DNA of 6,885 nucleotides, from NCBI GenBank assembly GCA_964649195.1, contig CAZYPK010000217.1, forward strand, positions 1 through 6,885, written 5' to 3'. The translations under genes were made by a program, and so were the position numbers. Positions 4,514-6,885 of this stretch are shown here, piece by piece. Under the pieces are notes generated by a model. It saw nothing but the letters and a program-made list of their open reading frames with translations. It was not told the origin of the DNA and ran no database searches. The stretch comes from JTS-RE9 sp964649195. GTDB taxonomy: Bacteria; Planctomycetota; Phycisphaerae; Phycisphaerales; Phycisphaeraceae. Within the stretch, counting starts at the first letter, position 1, and each line of letters begins with the position of its first letter.

Positions 4514-5026
4514 GTGTCCGCCAGCACCAGGAAAATCAATAAGAGCTACTGCACCGATGTGATTCACGTCGATTATGCCCACGTCGGGCTGTTCGATGTG
4601 AGCGATAAGAAAATCTGGATCGCTAAGAAGAAGTGGGGCGTTGTGCCGGTGCGCGTGAGTCATGCCCGCCTGCTTGTCGGCGGGACGAACGACACCTCCA
4701 CCGCCGACAAGGACAAGTACATTTGCTACTGGTATCACACGCCCAACACCGGCGAGGGGTTCGTGCATGGTTACCCGATCGAATGGGATGAAGGCCACCT
4801 GATGATCCGCCTCGATCCCAACTGGGACTACAACACCTGCGCGTTCATCCCCAACTCCGACACGGCCAAGGTCGAGAAGAACATCGAACAGCAATACAAC
4901 TGGGGTCAGAAGATTTTTGAGCTTTACGTGGCGCAGAAACCCCGGTTTCCGTTGAGCTGGCACCTGGTCGGGCCGCGCGCCTCGGACAGCATGTTCTATG
5001 TGCAAAGGCATGAACCGGTGGAATAA
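4514..5026 (+). CDS. Unrecognised 170-residue soluble protein
   Basis: I do not recognise this family. The frame opens with GTG 4514 and has no in-frame ATG until codon 97, so the start is GTG 4514 or a later GTG such as 4559. There is no Shine-Dalgarno sequence; the start is preceded directly by the C-rich heptamer array. The protein has no signal peptide or membrane helix. It is rich in aromatic residues, with W at 35, 41, 73, 91, 104, 130 and 149, and has a compact segment VHGYPIEWDEGHLMIRLDPN (84-103) that looks like a conserved core. Two cysteines (C71, C109) and H85/H95 are present, but no known catalytic pattern could be assigned. A beta-rich fold is likely from the alternating pattern (IHVDYAHVGLFDV, KKIWIA, VVPVRVSH). 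The stop is followed at once by a REP-type repeat, which separates it from the membrane protein gene downstream. Confidence 0.7.
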   Translation: MSASTRKINKSYCTDVIHVDYAHVGLFDVSDKKIWIAKKKWGVVPVRVSHARLLVGGTNDTSTADKDKYICYWYHTPNTGEGFVHGYPIEWDEGHLMIRLDPNWDYNTCAFIPNSDTAKVEKNIEQQYNWGQKIFELYVAQKPRFPLSWHLVGPRASDSMFYVQRHEPVE

Positions 5027-5027
5027 A

Positions 5028-5069
5028 GCACGGGGGCGCCAGGCACGGGAACTTCAAGTCCCCGTGCCT
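5028..5069. repeat. REP palindrome, copy 3, with an extra half-copy
   Basis: AGGCACGGGAACTT (5041-5054) pairs with AAGTCCCCGTGCCT (5056-5069) around C5055, with a single A-C mismatch. It is the longest stem (14 bp) of this family in the window. A half-copy GCACGGGGG begins at 5028, two bases after the stop codon of the 170-residue protein. The junction (stop, A-A, GCACGGGG) closely matches that at copy 1. The central base places the main palindrome in the same orientation as copy 2. Confidence 0.8.
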
Positions 5070-5085
5070 GCATACCATTGTCCAC

Positions 5086-5520
5086 ATGCCCGACTGGATG
5101 CGACAAAACGATGCGCTGCTCTGGTGGCTGGGCCTGGCCTCGGTGGTGATGTTCATCGGCTCGCTGCTGATCATGCCCTGGCTCCTGGCGCGGTTGCCCG
5201 CCGATTACTTCGTGCGCCACAAGCGGCCGCGCAGCACCATCGCCCGGCAACACCCGGCCATGCGAATCCTCGTGCTCGTCGTCCGCAATCTGCTGGGCAT
5301 CATCCTGCTCCTGGCGGGCATCGCCATGCTCATCCTTCCAGGCCAGGGCATTCTCACCATCCTCGTCGCCCTGATGCTCCTGACCTTCCCCGGCAAGTAC
5401 CGCCTCGAACGCTGGGCCGTGACGCGGCGCGGCGTGATGAAGTCCATCAACTGGCTGCGATCCAAGGCCAGGCGCGGCCCGATGGAGATGCCCGTCAACG
5501 GCGATGACGGTGAAATTTAG
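5086..5520 (+). CDS. PGPGW-type small membrane protein
   Basis: The 144 residues contain a first hydrophobic helix (about 11-35), a basic loop (HKRPRSTIARQH, 45-56), and a helical hairpin (about 62-83 and 88-101) whose turn is ILPGQGIL. Hairpin, turn and flanking Gly/Leu pattern match the PGPGW family of putative transmembrane proteins, with PGQG at 85-88 in place of PGPG. The tail (103-144) is basic and then acidic, probably cytoplasmic. The function of this family is not known to me. The ATG at 5086 has no Shine-Dalgarno sequence; TACCAT at 5073-5078 ends seven bases upstream and could be a -10 box for a very short or absent leader. The downstream membrane protein gene follows after 33 bp containing a perfect hairpin. 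Confidence 0.75.
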   Translation: MPDWMRQNDALLWWLGLASVVMFIGSLLIMPWLLARLPADYFVRHKRPRSTIARQHPAMRILVLVVRNLLGIILLLAGIAMLILPGQGILTILVALMLLTFPGKYRLERWAVTRRGVMKSINWLRSKARRGPMEMPVNGDDGEI

Positions 5521-5521
5521 C

Positions 5522-5539
5522 CGTCCGCCTCGGCGGACG
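5522..5539. repeat. Perfect hairpin between two membrane protein genes
   Basis: CGTCCGCC (5522-5529) and GGCGGACG (5532-5539) form a perfect 8-bp stem with a two-base loop, starting just after the stop codon at 5520. AAAA follows on the plus strand, so it lacks the U-tract of an intrinsic terminator for rightward transcription; on the minus strand a T-run precedes it. It may be a transcript-end or stability structure, or a further REP-like family unrelated in sequence to the transposase-linked one. Confidence 0.55.
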
Positions 5540-5553
5540 AAAATCTCCAGCCG

Positions 5554-6804
5554 ATGAAACATTTCATGGATATCACGCCCCATTGCAATCACGATATCGA
5601 GCACGACAAAGGCGAACAGGTCGCGGGGGACGCGGCGATGGCCGATGAATCGGCGGCACAAACGATGGCGGCCCATGCCGCCGCCGCGGCTCTCGCCGCG
5701 GAGCGGGCCGCCGATGCCAGCCTGGCGATCGTGCGGTCCGTCGTCTATGCGGTTCTCTGGTTTGTAGGCGGTCTGGCGCTGGCCATCGTGGCCGACTCGC
5801 TGCCTTGGGGTTTGAACAAGCAGTCTTGGATCAGGGGCGCTGTGCTGTTGCCGATGGTCGCCATCGGATTTGAACTGGGGCGGCGGGCTCGGCCGCGCAC
5901 CCGTCGCCGCGCCGCCGTCATCGTGGCTTTCGTCATCGGGCTTTTTGCCGGTTACGCGATGGACCGCACCGGCGGGGCGATCCTCACCGCACCGATCGCC
6001 GCCGGCTCTGTTTTCGTCGTCCATCTGCTCATCGATGCGCTGGCTCCGCGACTTTCCCCTCTCTGGCGTCTTCGGTTGATCTGGGGAGCTTGGGCCTGCC
6101 TCATCTCGACCGCGATGGTCGCCGGCGTCACCCGGCTCGTTATCGGCAAGTTCGACGATGACGATTTCCCCTTCTACGTCATGGCAGGCGCCGTCGCGAT
6201 CTTTCTGGCCGTTCAGCACGGCTGGTTCATCGACGGCAACCTCACGCTCGCCAACATGCTCCGCAGGTTCAAGGATGTTGCCGCAGCGCTTCTTCATCGC
6301 CGCATTGCCCCGTTCATCCTCGCAATGATCATGGCGTTCCTGATCGCCGGTCCGATGACGCATCAACTGAACATCACCGAAGGCGACGTGGTGACCATCG
6401 CCTCGGCGGCAACCAGTCTCGTCTGGCCCGCCTGCTTCGCGGGCGCAGCGGTCCTGGCGCTGGTTCTCTCACTGGGCTCGCCTGCGCCGGTCTTCCGCAA
6501 GGTCATGGCGATTCTGGCGCTGCTTTGCATCCACTCGCTGATCAATGTCGCCGTCTTCTCCGCGCGCTTTGATGATCAGACCGTTGAGGCACGGACCTCC
6601 ATCTGGAACAGCTACGCCTTCAAACGCGACGACGTGACGCGCATCACCTACGAACGCCGCACCGCACGACGCAGCGTGCAACACCACGCCATCATCCATC
6701 AGACCAACGGCCGCACCATCAACATCGGCAGCGACATTCTCTCCTGGCGCGCCGTCGAGTGGATGCGCGACAAGTGGGGCGTCCAAGAGGAAAAATGGCG
6801 GTGA
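5554..6804 (+). CDS. Polytopic membrane protein with C-terminal soluble domain
   Basis: I do not recognise a named family. The 416-residue frame starts with a polar, His/Asp-containing segment (1-28), then an alanine-rich helical stretch (29-56). About nine hydrophobic segments follow, near 62-81, 92-109, 119-137, 143-162, 175-195, 206-223, 252-268, 285-306 and 316-336. The end (about 338-416) is soluble, with a strand-rich pattern (TVEARTSIWNSYAFKRDD, VTRITYERRT, HHAIIHQTNGRTINIG) and a short final helix. That end recalls small PH-like domains found after membrane helices in bacterial proteins, but this is a structural guess. The basic loop RRARPRTRRR (110-119) suggests a cytoplasmic side between helices 2 and 3. 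ATG 5554 lacks a Shine-Dalgarno sequence. ATG 5638 (residue 29) has GGGGGA seven bases upstream and may be the true start, giving 388 residues. It lies just downstream of the PGPGW-type gene, and the two could share a transcript. Confidence 0.72.
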   Translation: MKHFMDITPHCNHDIEHDKGEQVAGDAAMADESAAQTMAAHAAAAALAAERAADASLAIVRSVVYAVLWFVGGLALAIVADSLPWGLNKQSWIRGAVLLPMVAIGFELGRRARPRTRRRAAVIVAFVIGLFAGYAMDRTGGAILTAPIAAGSVFVVHLLIDALAPRLSPLWRLRLIWGAWACLISTAMVAGVTRLVIGKFDDDDFPFYVMAGAVAIFLAVQHGWFIDGNLTLANMLRRFKDVAAALLHRRIAPFILAMIMAFLIAGPMTHQLNITEGDVVTIASAATSLVWPACFAGAAVLALVLSLGSPAPVFRKVMAILALLCIHSLINVAVFSARFDDQTVEARTSIWNSYAFKRDDVTRITYERRTARRSVQHHAIIHQTNGRTINIGSDILSWRAVEWMRDKWGVQEEKWR

Positions 6805-6846
6805 AGGCGAAGCGTGAACCCATTTGACCCGAGTTCGGGATAAGAG

Positions 6847-6867
6847 CCGCGACTCAACGAGTCGCGG
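6847..6867. repeat. Perfect hairpin downstream of the last gene
   Basis: CCGCGACTC (6847-6855) and GAGTCGCGG (6859-6867) form a perfect 9-bp stem with loop AAC. It lies 42 bases after the stop of the membrane protein gene. No T-run follows, so it is not a typical intrinsic terminator. Its sequence differs from the other palindromes in the window. The rest of 6805-6885 shows no gene. Confidence 0.6.
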
Positions 6868-6885
6868 ACGTAAACAGCCTGAAGG

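Noticed and set aside
4996..6366. Minus-strand open frame of 456 codons over the two membrane protein genes
   Set aside because: Its translation is rich in D, H, R and G with no recognisable motif, and it is antisense to hydrophobic proteins with clear membrane helices. It is a GC-driven shadow.
6795..6827. Short frame starting ATG 6795 after the last gene
   Set aside because: Only about ten codons, overlapping the end of the membrane protein gene, with no ribosome binding site.

Overview
The window looks like a piece of a GC-rich bacterial chromosome, most probably from a planctomycete-like lineage (Phycisphaerae or a relative). This assignment is inference. It rests on the style of the proteins, on short single-gene or two-gene units in mixed orientation, on several starts with no Shine-Dalgarno sequence, and on repeat or palindrome families in nearly every gap between genes. 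No rRNA, tRNA, CRISPR array or phage module is visible.

Layout from left to right. Positions 1-287 hold a roughly 200-bp, partly AT-rich inverted-repeat element and then a short promoter/RBS region for leuB (288-1379, +, 3-isopropylmalate dehydrogenase, leucine biosynthesis). An orphan nucleotidyltransferase-fold gene follows (1479-2069, +), probably read from a leaderless transcript. Next is a REP-associated tyrosine transposase (RAYT, 2118-2771, +) with a 25-29 bp GC-rich palindrome on each side and a degenerate copy inside its reading frame. Facing it is a UDP-glucuronate decarboxylase / UDP-xylose synthase gene (2788-3801, -), whose last codons and stop lie inside one of those palindromes. 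Upstream of it on the same strand is an unrecognised 140-residue protein (3867-4289, -). A divergent intergenic region (4290-4513) carries two inverted heptamer arrays with G-quadruplex potential. It leads to an unrecognised 170-residue protein (4514-5026, +), another palindrome of the transposase-linked family, a PGPGW-type small membrane protein (5086-5520, +), and a 416-residue polytopic membrane protein (5554-6804, +). Two further, unrelated perfect hairpins lie at 5522-5539 and 6847-6867.

The metabolic genes (leuB, UXS) are unrelated to each other and do not form a pathway. What unifies the window is its repeat content. The RAYT with its palindromes is the most coherent system: the copies sit directly after stop codons (2072, 2776, about 5028), one forms the tail of a housekeeping enzyme, one may supply the -35 box of the transposase itself, and one has been absorbed into the transposase protein. 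RAYT/REP systems are known in general; the coding use of the repeats and the possible self-promoter are the less ordinary aspects here.
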